This document shows positions 49,825 through 58,842 of a stretch of 64,000 nt of DNA, one piece after another. Positions within the stretch are counted from its first letter, which is position 1, and every line of letters starts with the position of its first letter. This stretch comes from JBBRYW01 sp038237235 (GTDB taxonomy: Bacteria; Actinomycetota; Thermoleophilia; Gaiellales; Gaiellaceae): the NCBI GenBank assembly GCA_038237235.1, contig JBBRYW010000001.1, forward strand, positions 1 through 64,000, in the 5' to 3' direction. The notes below the pieces were generated by a model that worked only from the letters and a program-made list of their open reading frames with translations, was not told the DNA's origin and searched no databases. The position numbers and the translations under genes are program-made.

Positions 49825-50892
49825 GTGTTCGACTCGCTCCCGCTCCCGGTTCTCGTCGCGATTTTCGCCGCCTCGGCGGCTCTGATCTGGGTCGCCGGCA
49901 TCCGACTCTCGAACGAGACCGACGTGCTGGCGATGCGCCTGGGCCTCGGCGAGGCGCTCGGAGGGCTGATCTTCCTGGCGATCGCGACCGACCTGCCCGA
50001 GGCCGCGATCACGGCTGCTGCGGCACTCAGCGGCAATCTCGGGATCGCAATCGGCAACCTGCTCGGCGGCGTGGCTGTCCAGACGGTCGTGCTCGTTCTC
50101 CTGGATGCGGCCCTCCGTGGCTCGCGACCCCTGACCTACCGGGCCGCCTCGCTGGTGCTGTTGCTCGAGGGCGCGCTCGTCGTCGCGCTGCTCGTCGTCG
50201 CGATCATCGGCACGCAGCTTCCGCCCGGGCTGTCGTTCGCCAGGCTCGAGCCGGCGAGCGCCTCGATCGTCGCGCTCTGGGTGACGGGGATCTGGCTGAT
50301 CGGCCGGGCGCGCACCCGCCTTCCGTGGCACGAGGACGGCAACCCGCCCGACGGCCAGGACGTCCCTCGCGGCTCGGCGCAGAAGAAGCGGGAGCAGGCC
50401 GCGAGGGAGCGGGGTCAGAGCAGCAAGCAGGCGACTGTGATCTTCGCCGCGGCGGCGCTCGTCACCCTGGTCGCCGGCGTCACGATCGAGCAGAGCGGCG
50501 AGGCGCTCGCAGGGTCGATCGGCATGAGCGGCGTGATCTTCGGCGCGACCGTGCTGGCCGCGGCGACTGCGCTGCCCGAGGTGTCAACGGGGCTCGCGTC
50601 CCTGAAGGTCGGAGACCTCCAGCTCGCGGTCAGCGACATCTTCGGCGGTAACGCCTTCCTGCCCGTCCTCTTCTTCCTCGCGACGCTGCTCTCCGGCAAG
50701 GCGGTCCTGGCGCACGCGCAGAGCACGGACATCTACCTGACCGCGCTCGGCGTCCTCCTGACCGTCGTCTACATGGTCGGGCTCGTTTTCCGGCCGGGGC
50801 GCCGGATCGGCCGGCTGGGCGTCGACTCCCTCGTCGTCCTTGCGCTCTACGCGCTCGGCCTGATCGGTCTCGTCGCCGTCGCGCACGGGTAG
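49825..50892 (+). CDS. Calcium/cation antiporter (CaCA family)
   Basis: A 355-residue membrane protein with two blocks of about five helices around a charged cytoplasmic loop (KKREQAARERGQSSKQ). Each block carries an alpha-repeat motif: ATDLPEAAITAAAALSGN with IGNLLGG, and ATALPEVSTGLASLKVG with DIFGGN. This is the inverted-repeat layout of Na+/Ca2+ or H+/Ca2+ exchangers. GTG 49825 lies 11 nt after ackA. Confidence 0.87.
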   Translation: MFDSLPLPVLVAIFAASAALIWVAGIRLSNETDVLAMRLGLGEALGGLIFLAIATDLPEAAITAAAALSGNLGIAIGNLLGGVAVQTVVLVLLDAALRGSRPLTYRAASLVLLLEGALVVALLVVAIIGTQLPPGLSFARLEPASASIVALWVTGIWLIGRARTRLPWHEDGNPPDGQDVPRGSAQKKREQAARERGQSSKQATVIFAAAALVTLVAGVTIEQSGEALAGSIGMSGVIFGATVLAAATALPEVSTGLASLKVGDLQLAVSDIFGGNAFLPVLFFLATLLSGKAVLAHAQSTDIYLTALGVLLTVVYMVGLVFRPGRRIGRLGVDSLVVLALYALGLIGLVAVAHG

Positions 50893-50989
50893 CCGGGCCA
50901 GGCGCCCGCCCGCGCACTGACCACGGGCAAGGATCCGCCGGCGTTCGGCCGCGTGGAGCCGCCGCCGCTCGTGGTCTACGTTCCGGTAC

Positions 50990-51523
50990 TGCTGGTCGAT
51001 CGTGCGGACGGCGTCCGCGTGAACTCTGATCCAGACGCCCGACTGCAAGGGCTCGAACAGCTCGAGGTGGCCCCTGCCCTGGACGATCTGGGCCAACTCA
51101 GAGACCTTGATCGGCGTCGCGCCCAGCTGCGCCGGGTTGCCGTGCCTGGTCAGAACTGTGACATGCGCGTCGCTCGGGACGAGGTAGGTCAGCAGCTGGT
51201 GACCCTCCTCGACGACGTAGTTGTCGTTCGGAACCGGCTGGCCGGGTTCGACTGCCCCGTCCTCGGCAGCGGCCTCTTCGCCGTCTCTCTCGAGAGGAAC
51301 CAGGCTGGGTCGAACCGCAGCTGGAAGCGGTCGCCCTTGCGGGTCAGCGACTTGATGTGGCCGAACTCGACACGCTCGCCTGGCGCACCGAGCCCGGTCT
51401 TCGTCGTCGCAGGGGCCGTCAATGTCACCGTCTCGTCTCGGTGACCGTCTTCGTGCCCCCGCACCCCGCCGCGGCGACTGCGACGACGACTGCGGCCGTC
51501 AGGCCGAAGTCACTCCGTTGCAC
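50990..51523 (-). pseudogene. Frameshifted lipoprotein gene
   Basis: Reading from GTG 51523: a lipoprotein signal with AVAAAGCGGTKTVTET (lipobox Cys), a frame change near 51430 into VTLTAPATTKTGLGAPGERV and GHIKSLTRKGDRFQLRFDPA, then another change near 51290 into VVEEGHQLLTYLVPSD, HVTVLTRHGNPAQL and VWIRVHADAVRTIDQQYR. Joined, these make one coherent exported protein of about 170 residues. Two or more frameshifts mean a pseudogene or assembly errors. The region 50893-51596 holds nothing else. Confidence 0.68.
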
Positions 51524-51596
51524 GCTTCGAGTCTACGCCTTCCATCCACCACCGGCCGACTACCTCAGCCGTTCACAACCTCTGTAGGCGGGACAC

Positions 51597-52829
51597 TTAG
51601 CTACGTAGAGCCAGCCGAGCGCGGGCGGCAACGAGCGCCGCCTGAACTCCGCCGGGGCCGGGCGCTGCGCGCACGGCGCCCTCGCCGCCGGGGTCGAAGG
51701 TGCCGTCCCGCACAGCTGCTGCGATCTGCTCGTGGGCGTCGCGAAACGGCGTGCCCGAGGCGACGAGCCGCTCCGCCGCATCAGTGGCGCGGAGCGCGGG
51801 GTCGGTGCAGGCTGCGGCGATCCGCTCCCGCACGAAGGTCAGCCCAAGTACGAGCGCCCCGAGCGCCGCGAGCGACCCGCGGACGTCGCGCCGGGCGGCG
51901 AAGACCGGCTCTTTGTCCTCCTGCAGGTCGCGGTTGTAGGCGAGCGGGAGCCCCTTCACGGTTGCGAGCAGGCCGGCCAGGCGGCCGAGCGCCGTGCCCG
52001 CCTTGCCCCGCACGAGCTCCGCAACGTCCGGGTTCAGCTTCTGGGGCATCATCGACGACCCGGTCGCCGCCTCCTCCGGCAGGCGGACGAAGCCGAACTC
52101 GCTGGTCGCCCAGAGCACGAGCTCCTCGCCGATCCGCGAGAGGTGGCTCGCCAGGGCGGCGCACGCATACAGGTAGTCGAGCGCGAAGTCCCGGTCGGCG
52201 ACGGCGTCCAGGGAGTTCCGCATCACCTCGCCGGGCGGCGGCGGCAGGCCGAGGGTCGAGCCGGCAAGCGCGCCCGAGCCCAGGGGAGAGGGCCGCGCTT
52301 GCCCCGCGGCGAATCGAAAGCGCGCGCGGTCGCGCTCGAGCATCTCGAGCCAGGCAAGCAGATGATGGCCCACCGTCACGGGCTGCGCCCGCTGGAGGTG
52401 CGTGTAGCCCGGCATCGGCGTCTCCGCTTCGCGCTCGGCGCGCTCGAGCACGGCGTGCCCGAAGGCGCGGATCGCGCCGTCGGCCTCCGCGCAGGCGTCC
52501 TCGACGTACAGCCGCATCGCCGCCGCGACCTGGTCGTTTCGCGAGCGCCCTGCGTGAATCTTCCTGCCCACGTCGCCCAGGGCGCGCTCGATCGTGGAAT
52601 GGACGTCCTCGTCTCCGGCCTTCAGCTCGGGCTTGTCCGAGATTCGCTGTAGCCCAGCGTCGGCGTCGGCGAGCTCGCCGTCGGTGAGCAGTCCGGCCGC
52701 GTGGAGCCTGCGGGCGTGTATACCCGTCGCCTGGACGTCGTAGGGCAAGAGGTCGGCGTCCGGTGCGCGCAGGAAGGCCCAGACTTCCGGTGCGAGCGCC
52801 GCCGCGACCCGCCCGCCCCAGAGCGTCAC
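51597..52829 (-). CDS. argH: Argininosuccinate lyase
   Basis: A 410-residue fumarase-superfamily lyase: signature GSSMMPQKLNPD with the catalytic Ser, HSTIERAL, and TPMPGYTHLQRAQP. It splits argininosuccinate into arginine and fumarate, the last step of arginine synthesis. GTG start overlaps the argG TGA (GTGA). Confidence 0.95.
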   Translation of the reverse strand: MTLWGGRVAAALAPEVWAFLRAPDADLLPYDVQATGIHARRLHAAGLLTDGELADADAGLQRISDKPELKAGDEDVHSTIERALGDVGRKIHAGRSRNDQVAAAMRLYVEDACAEADGAIRAFGHAVLERAEREAETPMPGYTHLQRAQPVTVGHHLLAWLEMLERDRARFRFAAGQARPSPLGSGALAGSTLGLPPPPGEVMRNSLDAVADRDFALDYLYACAALASHLSRIGEELVLWATSEFGFVRLPEEAATGSSMMPQKLNPDVAELVRGKAGTALGRLAGLLATVKGLPLAYNRDLQEDKEPVFAARRDVRGSLAALGALVLGLTFVRERIAAACTDPALRATDAAERLVASGTPFRDAHEQIAAAVRDGTFDPGGEGAVRAAPGPGGVQAALVAARARLALRS

Positions 52830-54043
52830 GCGGGAAGTGCGGTGCGGTGGAGCGCGGCGAGCAGCTCCGTCTCCAGGGCGGCGAGCCGGATGAAGCCGGC
52901 CGCGGCCTCGTGGGGAAACGTCTCGCCTGTCCCATACGACGCGAGCGTCTCCGCATAGAGCGCGGCCTCTGAGCGGCGACCCGTCACGACCGGCGCACCA
53001 GGCTGCAGCGAGACGCGCACGTCGCCCGTCACTCGCTCCTGTGTCGCCCCGAAGAACGCGTCGTAGGCGAGGCGGAGCGGGTGGAACCAGTGACCGTCAT
53101 AGACGAGCTTCGCCCAGCGCGGCTCGAGCTCTCGCTTGGCCTCGAGCTCGCCCTTCGTCAGCACCAGCTCCTCGAGTGCCTGGTGCGCCGCGATCAGGGT
53201 GATTGCGGCGGGCGCCTCGTAGAGCTCGCGGCTCTTGATCCCGACCGCACGATTCTCGATCATGTCGATGCGGCCGATCCCGTACGGGCCTGCCTGGGCG
53301 TTCAGGCGCGAGACGAGCTCGTGCAGCGGCAGCGCCTCGTCGTCCAGCGCCACCGGCAGGCCGGCCTCGAAGGCGATGACGACGTCGACCGGAGCGGGTG
53401 CGGAGGCCGGATGCCGCGTGAGCAGGAACGCATCCTCGGGCGGCGCCTCCCAGGGATCCTCCAGCACGCCGGCCTCGATTGCACGGCCGAAGAGGTTGTC
53501 GTCGATCGAGTAGGGCGTCTCCGGCCTGGCCTCGACGGGGATCCCGCGCTCGCCTGCGTAGGCCATCTCCTCGTCCCGGCTCCAGATCCGGTCCCGGAGC
53601 GGCGCGATCACGTTCGCCTCGGGGTAGTTCGCCTTGAAGGCGAGCTCGAAGCGGAGCTGGTCGTTGCCCTTGCCCGTGCAGCCGTGGACGACGGCATCCG
53701 CACCGACCTCGCGGGCCACCTCCGCTATCGCCTCAGCGATGACGGGCCGCGAGAGCGCCGAGATGAGGGGATATTTGCCCTCGTAGAGCGCGTTCGCGGC
53801 GAGCGCCTTCGCGACCGGGTCGGCGGCGAACGCCTCCTTGCGGTCGACGAGGAGCACGTCGTCGGCACCGGCGAGCCGGCCGCGCATCTTCGCCGGCTCG
53901 AAGTCGGCGTCCTGGCCGACGTCGACGAGGACGGCGACGACCTCCTCGAACCCGTAGTCCTCCTTCAGCCATGCGATCGCGCAACTCGTGTCGAGGCCGC
54001 CCGAGTAGGCGAGAACGGCAGTCCGTGTCATAGCGTGATTCAT
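52826..54043 (-). CDS. argG: Argininosuccinate synthase
   Basis: A 405-residue ATP-dependent ligase: PP-loop AYSGGLDTSCAI at about 10-21, DVGQDADF, GCTGKGNDQLRFE and PETPYSIDDNLFGR. It joins citrulline and aspartate. The ATG at 54043 overlaps the argR TGA (ATGA) and follows AAGGAG at good spacing; the ATG four codons later is an alternative. Confidence 0.95.
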   Translation of the reverse strand: MNHAMTRTAVLAYSGGLDTSCAIAWLKEDYGFEEVVAVLVDVGQDADFEPAKMRGRLAGADDVLLVDRKEAFAADPVAKALAANALYEGKYPLISALSRPVIAEAIAEVAREVGADAVVHGCTGKGNDQLRFELAFKANYPEANVIAPLRDRIWSRDEEMAYAGERGIPVEARPETPYSIDDNLFGRAIEAGVLEDPWEAPPEDAFLLTRHPASAPAPVDVVIAFEAGLPVALDDEALPLHELVSRLNAQAGPYGIGRIDMIENRAVGIKSRELYEAPAAITLIAAHQALEELVLTKGELEAKRELEPRWAKLVYDGHWFHPLRLAYDAFFGATQERVTGDVRVSLQPGAPVVTGRRSEAALYAETLASYGTGETFPHEAAAGFIRLAALETELLAALHRTALPA

Positions 54044-54504
54044 GCGTGGTCTCCTTCGAGGTGGTGTCTGAGCTGGTCTGCAAGGACCGAGCCGGGAATG
54101 CCGTCGCGTGCTGCGACGAAGATCGTGTCGTCGCCGGCGATCGTTCCGGCGACGTCCGCGAGCCTGGCGGCGTCGATCGCGCGTGCCAGAGCGTTCGCGT
54201 ACCCGGGCGGCGTCTGAAGCACCAGGAGGTTGCCCGTCGGCACGAGCGCGAGCGCCCAACGACGCAGGGCCGAGGCGAGGTCCGCGAGCCTCGACAGGTC
54301 GCCCGCTCCGGGAAGCGCGTAGATCAGGTGGCCTGCCTCGTCGCGCACCTTGACGAGTCCGAGCTGCGCGATGTCCCGCGAGATCGTGGTCTGCACAGCG
54401 TCCATGCCGCTGTCGCGAAGCGCGTCGGCGAGCTCGGCTTGCGTCGAGAGCTTCCGCTCGGAGACCAGGCGCAAGATCTCCCCGCGCCGCTCGAACTTCC
54501 TCAC
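54040..54504 (-). CDS. argR: Arginine repressor
   Basis: A 154-residue ArgR: N-terminal winged HTH (STQAELADALRDSGMDAVQT, then TISRDIAQLGLVKV) and C-terminal arginine-binding/hexamerisation domain (GTIAGDDTIFVAARD, where GTIAGDDT contacts arginine). It represses arg genes when arginine is plentiful. It heads argR-argG-argH and is separated from argD by hairpins. Confidence 0.93.
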   Translation of the reverse strand: MRKFERRGEILRLVSERKLSTQAELADALRDSGMDAVQTTISRDIAQLGLVKVRDEAGHLIYALPGAGDLSRLADLASALRRWALALVPTGNLLVLQTPPGYANALARAIDAARLADVAGTIAGDDTIFVAARDGIPGSVLADQLRHHLEGDHA

Positions 54505-54563
54505 GTTCCTGGCCGCCTTTCGCTTCCGCCCGGCGGAGCCGCGGAAGCATCTTTCTTGCGGTC

Positions 54564-54582
54564 GCGGAAGGTGAACTTCCGC
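54564..54582 (-). promoter_or_regulatory. 7-bp stem-loop upstream of argR
   Basis: GCGGAAG and CTTCCGC flank a 5-nt loop, 60 nt before the argR start. It could be part of the argR leader or an operator half-site pair; no ARG-box consensus is evident. Confidence 0.4.
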
Positions 54583-54624
54583 TCCCTTGGCGAAAGGCTG
54601 ACGACGCTGGCGGCAGGATGCTGC

Positions 54625-54674
54625 GCAAGCGGCGCTTGTCCGTACTCGTTTGTACTGTCCTGCGCGCCGCTTGC
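54625..54674 (-). promoter_or_regulatory. 11-bp inverted repeat in the argD-argR gap
   Basis: GCAAGCGGCGC (54625-54635) and its exact complement (54664-54674) enclose a 28-nt loop that itself holds GTAC-N6-GTAC. There is no T-tract. It lies between the argD terminator and argR. Confidence 0.5.
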
Positions 54675-54703
54675 TTGCCTCCTTGGCCAGCGACGCCCCA
54701 GAA

Positions 54704-54721
54704 ACGTGAGGCTCCTCACGT
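54704..54721 (-). terminator. Probable Rho-independent terminator after argD
   Basis: ACGTGAGG and CCTCACGT form an 8-bp stem overlapping the argD stop codon, followed on the minus strand by TTTCT. The T-run is short, so termination may be partial. Confidence 0.55.
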
Positions 54722-55861
54722 CCCGAGCACCTCCTCGAGTACGTCGAGACCGCGGTCGAGATCGGCGCCCGCGATGGTCAGGGGCGGAGTCAGCCGAAGG
54801 ACGTGCTCCCCCGCGCTGCCGACGAGCACTCCGCGCTCCCGGCAGCTCTCGATCACGTCTCCCGCTGGGCGATCGAGCTCGGCGCCCAGCAGAAGGCCGG
54901 CGCCGCGTACCTCGGCCACCGCGGCGAGGGGCTCGAGCCGCTCGCGAATCCTCGTTCCTGCCGCCTCAACCGCAGCGAGCAGCTCGTCGTCGATGGTGTC
55001 GCACACCGCGCAGGCCGCAGCGCACGAGACCGGGTTGCCGCCGAAGGTGGAGCCGTGGTCGCCGGGCGCGAAGCCGCCGCCGGCGGCCTCGGCGACGAGC
55101 AGGCAGCCGATCGGCAGCCCGTTCGCGAGGCCCTTGGCCAGCGTCACGGCATCGGGTCGCACTCCGGCGTGCTCCCAGGCGAAGAAGCGACCGGTGCGTC
55201 CGACGCCCGTCTGGACCTCGTCGAAGAGGAGGAGCGCCCCGGTCTCGTCGGCCAGCGCGCGGGACGCCGCGACGAAGTCACGGCTGAGCGGTTGCACGCC
55301 CCCCTCGCCCTGGACCGGCTCGAGCAGGATGCAACCGGTCTCGGGACCGACGGCGTCGGTCAGCGAAGCGACATCGTTCCCGGCGACGAAGCGGACGCCG
55401 GGCACGAGCGGCGCGAACGCCTCCCGCTTGCCCGGCTGTCCCGTCACCGAGAGCGCTCCGAACGTGCGGCCGTGGAAGGATCCCTCGAGCGCCACGACCT
55501 CGCTCTTGCCCGCCGCCTTGCGGGCGTACTTCAGGCCTGCCTCGACCGCCTCGGCGCCCGAGTTGCAGAAGAACGCCTGCGCTCCGCCAAAGCGCTGCGA
55601 GAGCCGCTCGGCAAGTGCCTCCTGCGGTTGGGTGCGATACAGGTTCGAGACGTGCCAGAGCCGGTCGAGCTGCTCCCTCGCCGCGGCGAGCGGCGCCGGG
55701 TGCAGGTGGCCCAGCCCGACGACGGCGATGCCCGCCAGGAGGTCGACGTACTCTCGCCCCTCCGCGTCGACGACACGGGCTCCCTCTCCCGAGACGAGCA
55801 GAAGATCCTGCCGCGCGTAGGCCGGGAGGAGAACGGACTGCTCGGACGCGGAGACGGTCAT
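54716..55861 (-). CDS. argD: Acetylornithine aminotransferase
   Basis: A 381-residue class III aminotransferase: FCNSGAEAVEAGLKYARK, FHGRTFGALS, PLP-site DEVQTGVGRTG and the Schiff-base Lys in LAKGLANGLPIG. It transfers the amino group to N-acetylglutamate semialdehyde. ATG overlaps the argB TGA (ATGA). Confidence 0.94.
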   Translation of the reverse strand: MTVSASEQSVLLPAYARQDLLLVSGEGARVVDAEGREYVDLLAGIAVVGLGHLHPAPLAAAREQLDRLWHVSNLYRTQPQEALAERLSQRFGGAQAFFCNSGAEAVEAGLKYARKAAGKSEVVALEGSFHGRTFGALSVTGQPGKREAFAPLVPGVRFVAGNDVASLTDAVGPETGCILLEPVQGEGGVQPLSRDFVAASRALADETGALLLFDEVQTGVGRTGRFFAWEHAGVRPDAVTLAKGLANGLPIGCLLVAEAAGGGFAPGDHGSTFGGNPVSCAAACAVCDTIDDELLAAVEAAGTRIRERLEPLAAVAEVRGAGLLLGAELDRPAGDVIESCRERGVLVGSAGEHVLRLTPPLTIAGADLDRGLDVLEEVLGT

Positions 55862-56532
55862 GCGGTCACCGCCGTCGCGCCGATCTCCGACACGATCCCG
55901 CTGCGGGCGGCGGCGACCGCGGCCCGGAGCTTCGGCACGATTCCGCCCTCGAAGAGGCCGGCGTCGAGCAGCCGGCCGGCCTCGCCCGCGTCGATGCGGT
56001 CGACGACGGCGCCGTCGCGCAGCACGCCGGGGACGTCGCTCACGAAAAGGAGCCGATCCGCCTCGAGGCCGACCGCGAGCGCTGCCGCCGCCTCGTCGGC
56101 GTTGATGTTCAGCGGCCCGACCCCGAGTGGGGCGATGACCGGCAACCGACCGGCCGCGAGCGCGTCGACGATAGCGCGAGGCCTGCTCGGAAGCGGCTCG
56201 CCGACGAGGCCGAGCGCCGGGACCTGGACGGCGTGGAGGCCGATCTCGTCCCCGAAGAGGCCGAGGGCGTCCTGCCCGAGGGCGGCGCACAGTGCGCGGT
56301 TGACCGCGGCGAGCGACGCGCGGACCACGGTGAGGCCCGCGTCGGTGGTCACCCGCCGTCCGCCGACGAAGCGAACGGGGATCCCGAAACGCTCCATCTC
56401 CTCCGAGATCTGCGGCCCCGCTCCGTGCACGACGGTGACGGCGTTGCCTCCGGCAACGAGCTCGCCGATCAGGGAGTGCGCCGGCGACTCGGTGGCGACG
56501 CGCCCGCCGACCTTGACGATCACGCGGCTCAC
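55858..56532 (-). CDS. argB: Acetylglutamate kinase
   Basis: A 224-residue amino-acid kinase: VIVKVGGRV at the start, VHGAGPQIS (substrate loop), ININADEAAAALA as NINAD, LLFVSDVPGVLRDG, and IVPKLRAAVAAA with the catalytic Lys. It is shorter than the common 260-300 residues and lacks the N-terminal helix linked to arginine-sensitive hexamers, so feedback control may be weak. GTG start overlaps argJ stop. Confidence 0.9.
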   Translation of the reverse strand: MSRVIVKVGGRVATESPAHSLIGELVAGGNAVTVVHGAGPQISEEMERFGIPVRFVGGRRVTTDAGLTVVRASLAAVNRALCAALGQDALGLFGDEIGLHAVQVPALGLVGEPLPSRPRAIVDALAAGRLPVIAPLGVGPLNINADEAAAALAVGLEADRLLFVSDVPGVLRDGAVVDRIDAGEAGRLLDAGLFEGGIVPKLRAAVAAARSGIVSEIGATAVTA

Positions 56533-57692
56533 GTCGTGTACTCCGCGTTGATCCGGACGTACTCGTACGACAGGTCACTCGTCAGGTACTCGGCCCGCCC
56601 GTCCGCAAGCGCGAGGTCGAGCGCGATCGTGCAGGCATCGCCGTCGAGCTCGGGCTGCACGTTCTGGGGCGTGCCCGCCGTCAGGACGCGCAGGTCATTG
56701 ACCTTCAGGCTGACGCATGCGGGGTCGAGCTGCGCGTACCCGCCGTTGAACGGAGCCGAGCCGGCTGCAGCCAGGATCCTCCCCCAGTTCGGGTCGCGGC
56801 CGAAGAGGGCCGTCTTGACGAGCGGCGAGGTGGCGATGCGGCGTGCGATCGCCTTCGCCTCGAGGTCGCTGGCGGCTCCCGTGACACTGACGTGGGCGCG
56901 ATAGGTGGCGCCCTCGCCGTCGGCGACGATCTGGTGCGCCAGGTCAGCGCAGACCCTGCCGAAGGCGTCGACGAAGTGGGCCTCGGTCACGCTGGTGCGC
57001 TTCAGGCCGCTCGCACCGTTCGCAAGCAGGACGACTGCGTCGTTCGTCGAGCACTCCCCGTCCACCGAGATCGCGTTGAAGCTCCTCTCGACAGCGGGGC
57101 GAAGCAGCTCGATCACCTCACCTGGCTCGAGCGGGTAGTCGGTCGTGACGACGGCCAGCATCGTGGCGAGGTTCGGGTGAATCATTCCCGAGCCCTTCGC
57201 CATCCCGCCCACCGAGAAGCCGGGTCCGGTGACCATTGACTGCTTCGTCTTCGTGTCGGTGGTCAGCATGGCGTCTGCAGCGTCGGCACCGCCGTCGGGC
57301 GCCAGAGCGGATGTCCCTTCCGCCAGGCCGGCAAGGACTCGGTCGAGCGGCAGCCGCTTGCCGATGACGCCGGTCGAAAGCACCAGTACCTGTTCTGGCT
57401 TGACCCCGAGCAGGTGGGCCGCCTCGGTCGCGGTCGCGCGCGCATCGAGCTCGCCGCGGACGCCGGTTGCCGCGTTCGCGTTGCCTGAGTTGACGACGAC
57501 TGCCTGCGGCTCCGCAAGCGTCAGGTGCTCGCGCGACACGAGGACCGGAGCAGCCTGCACGCGGTTCACCGTGAACATGCCCGCCCCCGTCGCGGGCACG
57601 AGCGAGTGGACGAGAGCGAGGTCACGGCGGCTCTTGCGGATTCCGCAGGGGATACCACTCGCTACGAAACCACTGGCACTGGTCACGCTCAT
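56529..57692 (-). CDS. argJ: Bifunctional ornithine acetyltransferase / N-acetylglutamate synthase
   Basis: A 387-residue ArgJ: autocleavage site HPNLATMLAVVTTD, with the Thr of ATML as nucleophile, oxyanion-hole STGVIGKRLPL, and DGECSTNDAVVLL. It recycles the acetyl group from acetylornithine to glutamate. Its ATG overlaps the TGA of the doubled mini-ORF rather than argC. Confidence 0.94.
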   Translation of the reverse strand: MSVTSASGFVASGIPCGIRKSRRDLALVHSLVPATGAGMFTVNRVQAAPVLVSREHLTLAEPQAVVVNSGNANAATGVRGELDARATATEAAHLLGVKPEQVLVLSTGVIGKRLPLDRVLAGLAEGTSALAPDGGADAADAMLTTDTKTKQSMVTGPGFSVGGMAKGSGMIHPNLATMLAVVTTDYPLEPGEVIELLRPAVERSFNAISVDGECSTNDAVVLLANGASGLKRTSVTEAHFVDAFGRVCADLAHQIVADGEGATYRAHVSVTGAASDLEAKAIARRIATSPLVKTALFGRDPNWGRILAAAGSAPFNGGYAQLDPACVSLKVNDLRVLTAGTPQNVQPELDGDACTIALDLALADGRAEYLTSDLSYEYVRINAEYTT

Positions 57693-57865
57693 GGGCCAAC
57701 CTCTCGAGGCTCATGCGGAAGGGGCGCCTGACGACCGCGGGCGTCACTCCGGCGATCCCCGACGCGTAGGCTGCTGATAGGGCCAACCTCTCGAGGCTCA
57801 TGCGGAGCGGGCGACAGGTCGTTGCGGGCGTCACTCCGGAGATCCAGGACCCGTAGGGTGGTCAT
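57689..57865 (-). CDS. Fused double coupling mini-ORF between argC and argJ (58 codons)
   Basis: Two 86-bp units (57780-57865 and 57693-57778) are joined by one extra nucleotide (57779). The insertion and an ATG-to-ATC change remove the inner stop and start, giving one ORF that starts on the argC TGA (ATGA) and stops on the argJ ATG. It begins MTTLRVLDLRSDA, has ...APHEPREVGPISSLRVGD at the fusion and ends LPHEPREVGP. Confidence 0.8.
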   Translation of the reverse strand: MTTLRVLDLRSDARNDLSPAPHEPREVGPISSLRVGDRRSDARGRQAPLPHEPREVGP

Positions 57866-58842
57866 ACGAGAACTCCGGCCAAGCGCAAACCTGCGGTCTC
57901 GTCGAGGCCGAGCGCGAGGTTCGCGTTCTGCACCGCCTGTCCGGCCGCTCCCTTGCCGAGGTTGTCGAGCGTACAGATGACGATCGCCTTGCCCGTGGCG
58001 CGGTCCTCGAAGAGGGCGATCTCTGCCTCGTCGCTTCCCTGGACACGTCCGAGCTCCGGCGTGAAGCCCTCGGGGAGCATCCGCACCACGCGGCTGCCGG
58101 AGTGGGCATCCTCGAGTCGCTCTCGCAGCGTGTCGTCGGTTGCCGTTGCGTAGCACGTCGCGAGCAGGCCGCGGCGGATCGGCAGCAGGTGCGGTACGAA
58201 GCAGACGGGAAAGCCGAGCGCCTGCTCGATCTCCGGGCCGTGCTGGTGCTGTCCGATCCGGTATGCGGAGAGGTTCTCGAGCACGAAGCCGGCGTGCGAG
58301 CTCTCCCTCAGCGAGCGCCCGGCGCCCGAGACCCCGGACTTGGCGTCGACGACAACGCTGCCGGGGTTGATCGCGCCCGCGAGCGGCGCAAGCGCAAGCA
58401 GGGCAGCGGTCGCGTAGCAGCCGGGATTGGCGAGCAGTGAGCCGCGGGGCGGAAAGAGCTCGGGGAGTGCGTAGCTCCAGCGGCCGAGCTCCTCCGCGCG
58501 CGGGTGCTCGAACCCGTACCAGTCGTCGTAGAGCGAGCCCTCCCGCAGCCTGTGCGCTCCGGAGAGATCGACGACCACCGTGTCCGGCGGCGGCTCGAGC
58601 GCTGCGGCGCGCTCGTGGTCGAGGCAGACGAAGACGACATCAGCGCCGCTCGCCAGCGCCTCGTCGTTCGTGACGAAAGGCGGGAGATTTCCGTTCAGCC
58701 GCACGTCGAGCGTCGCCGCCGGTCTGCCGGCAAGCGAGTCGGATCCAAGTGCGACCGGCATGAGGTTCGGGTGCAGCAGCAGCCGATCGAGCAGCTCCTG
58801 TCCCGAGTAGCCGGCGCAGCCGAGAATGGCAGCGGTAAGCAT
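57862..58842 (-). CDS. argC: N-acetyl-gamma-glutamyl-phosphate reductase
   Basis: A 326-residue reductase: NADP site ILGCAGYSGQELLDRL at the start, active-site Cys in LLANPGCYATAALLA, and HQHGPEIEQAL. It reduces acetylglutamyl phosphate to the semialdehyde. ATG 58842 starts exactly at the Rossmann strand and lies 6 nt from a -10 element. First gene of the argC-J-B-D unit. Confidence 0.94.
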   Translation of the reverse strand: MLTAAILGCAGYSGQELLDRLLLHPNLMPVALGSDSLAGRPAATLDVRLNGNLPPFVTNDEALASGADVVFVCLDHERAAALEPPPDTVVVDLSGAHRLREGSLYDDWYGFEHPRAEELGRWSYALPELFPPRGSLLANPGCYATAALLALAPLAGAINPGSVVVDAKSGVSGAGRSLRESSHAGFVLENLSAYRIGQHQHGPEIEQALGFPVCFVPHLLPIRRGLLATCYATATDDTLRERLEDAHSGSRVVRMLPEGFTPELGRVQGSDEAEIALFEDRATGKAIVICTLDNLGKGAAGQAVQNANLALGLDETAGLRLAGVLV

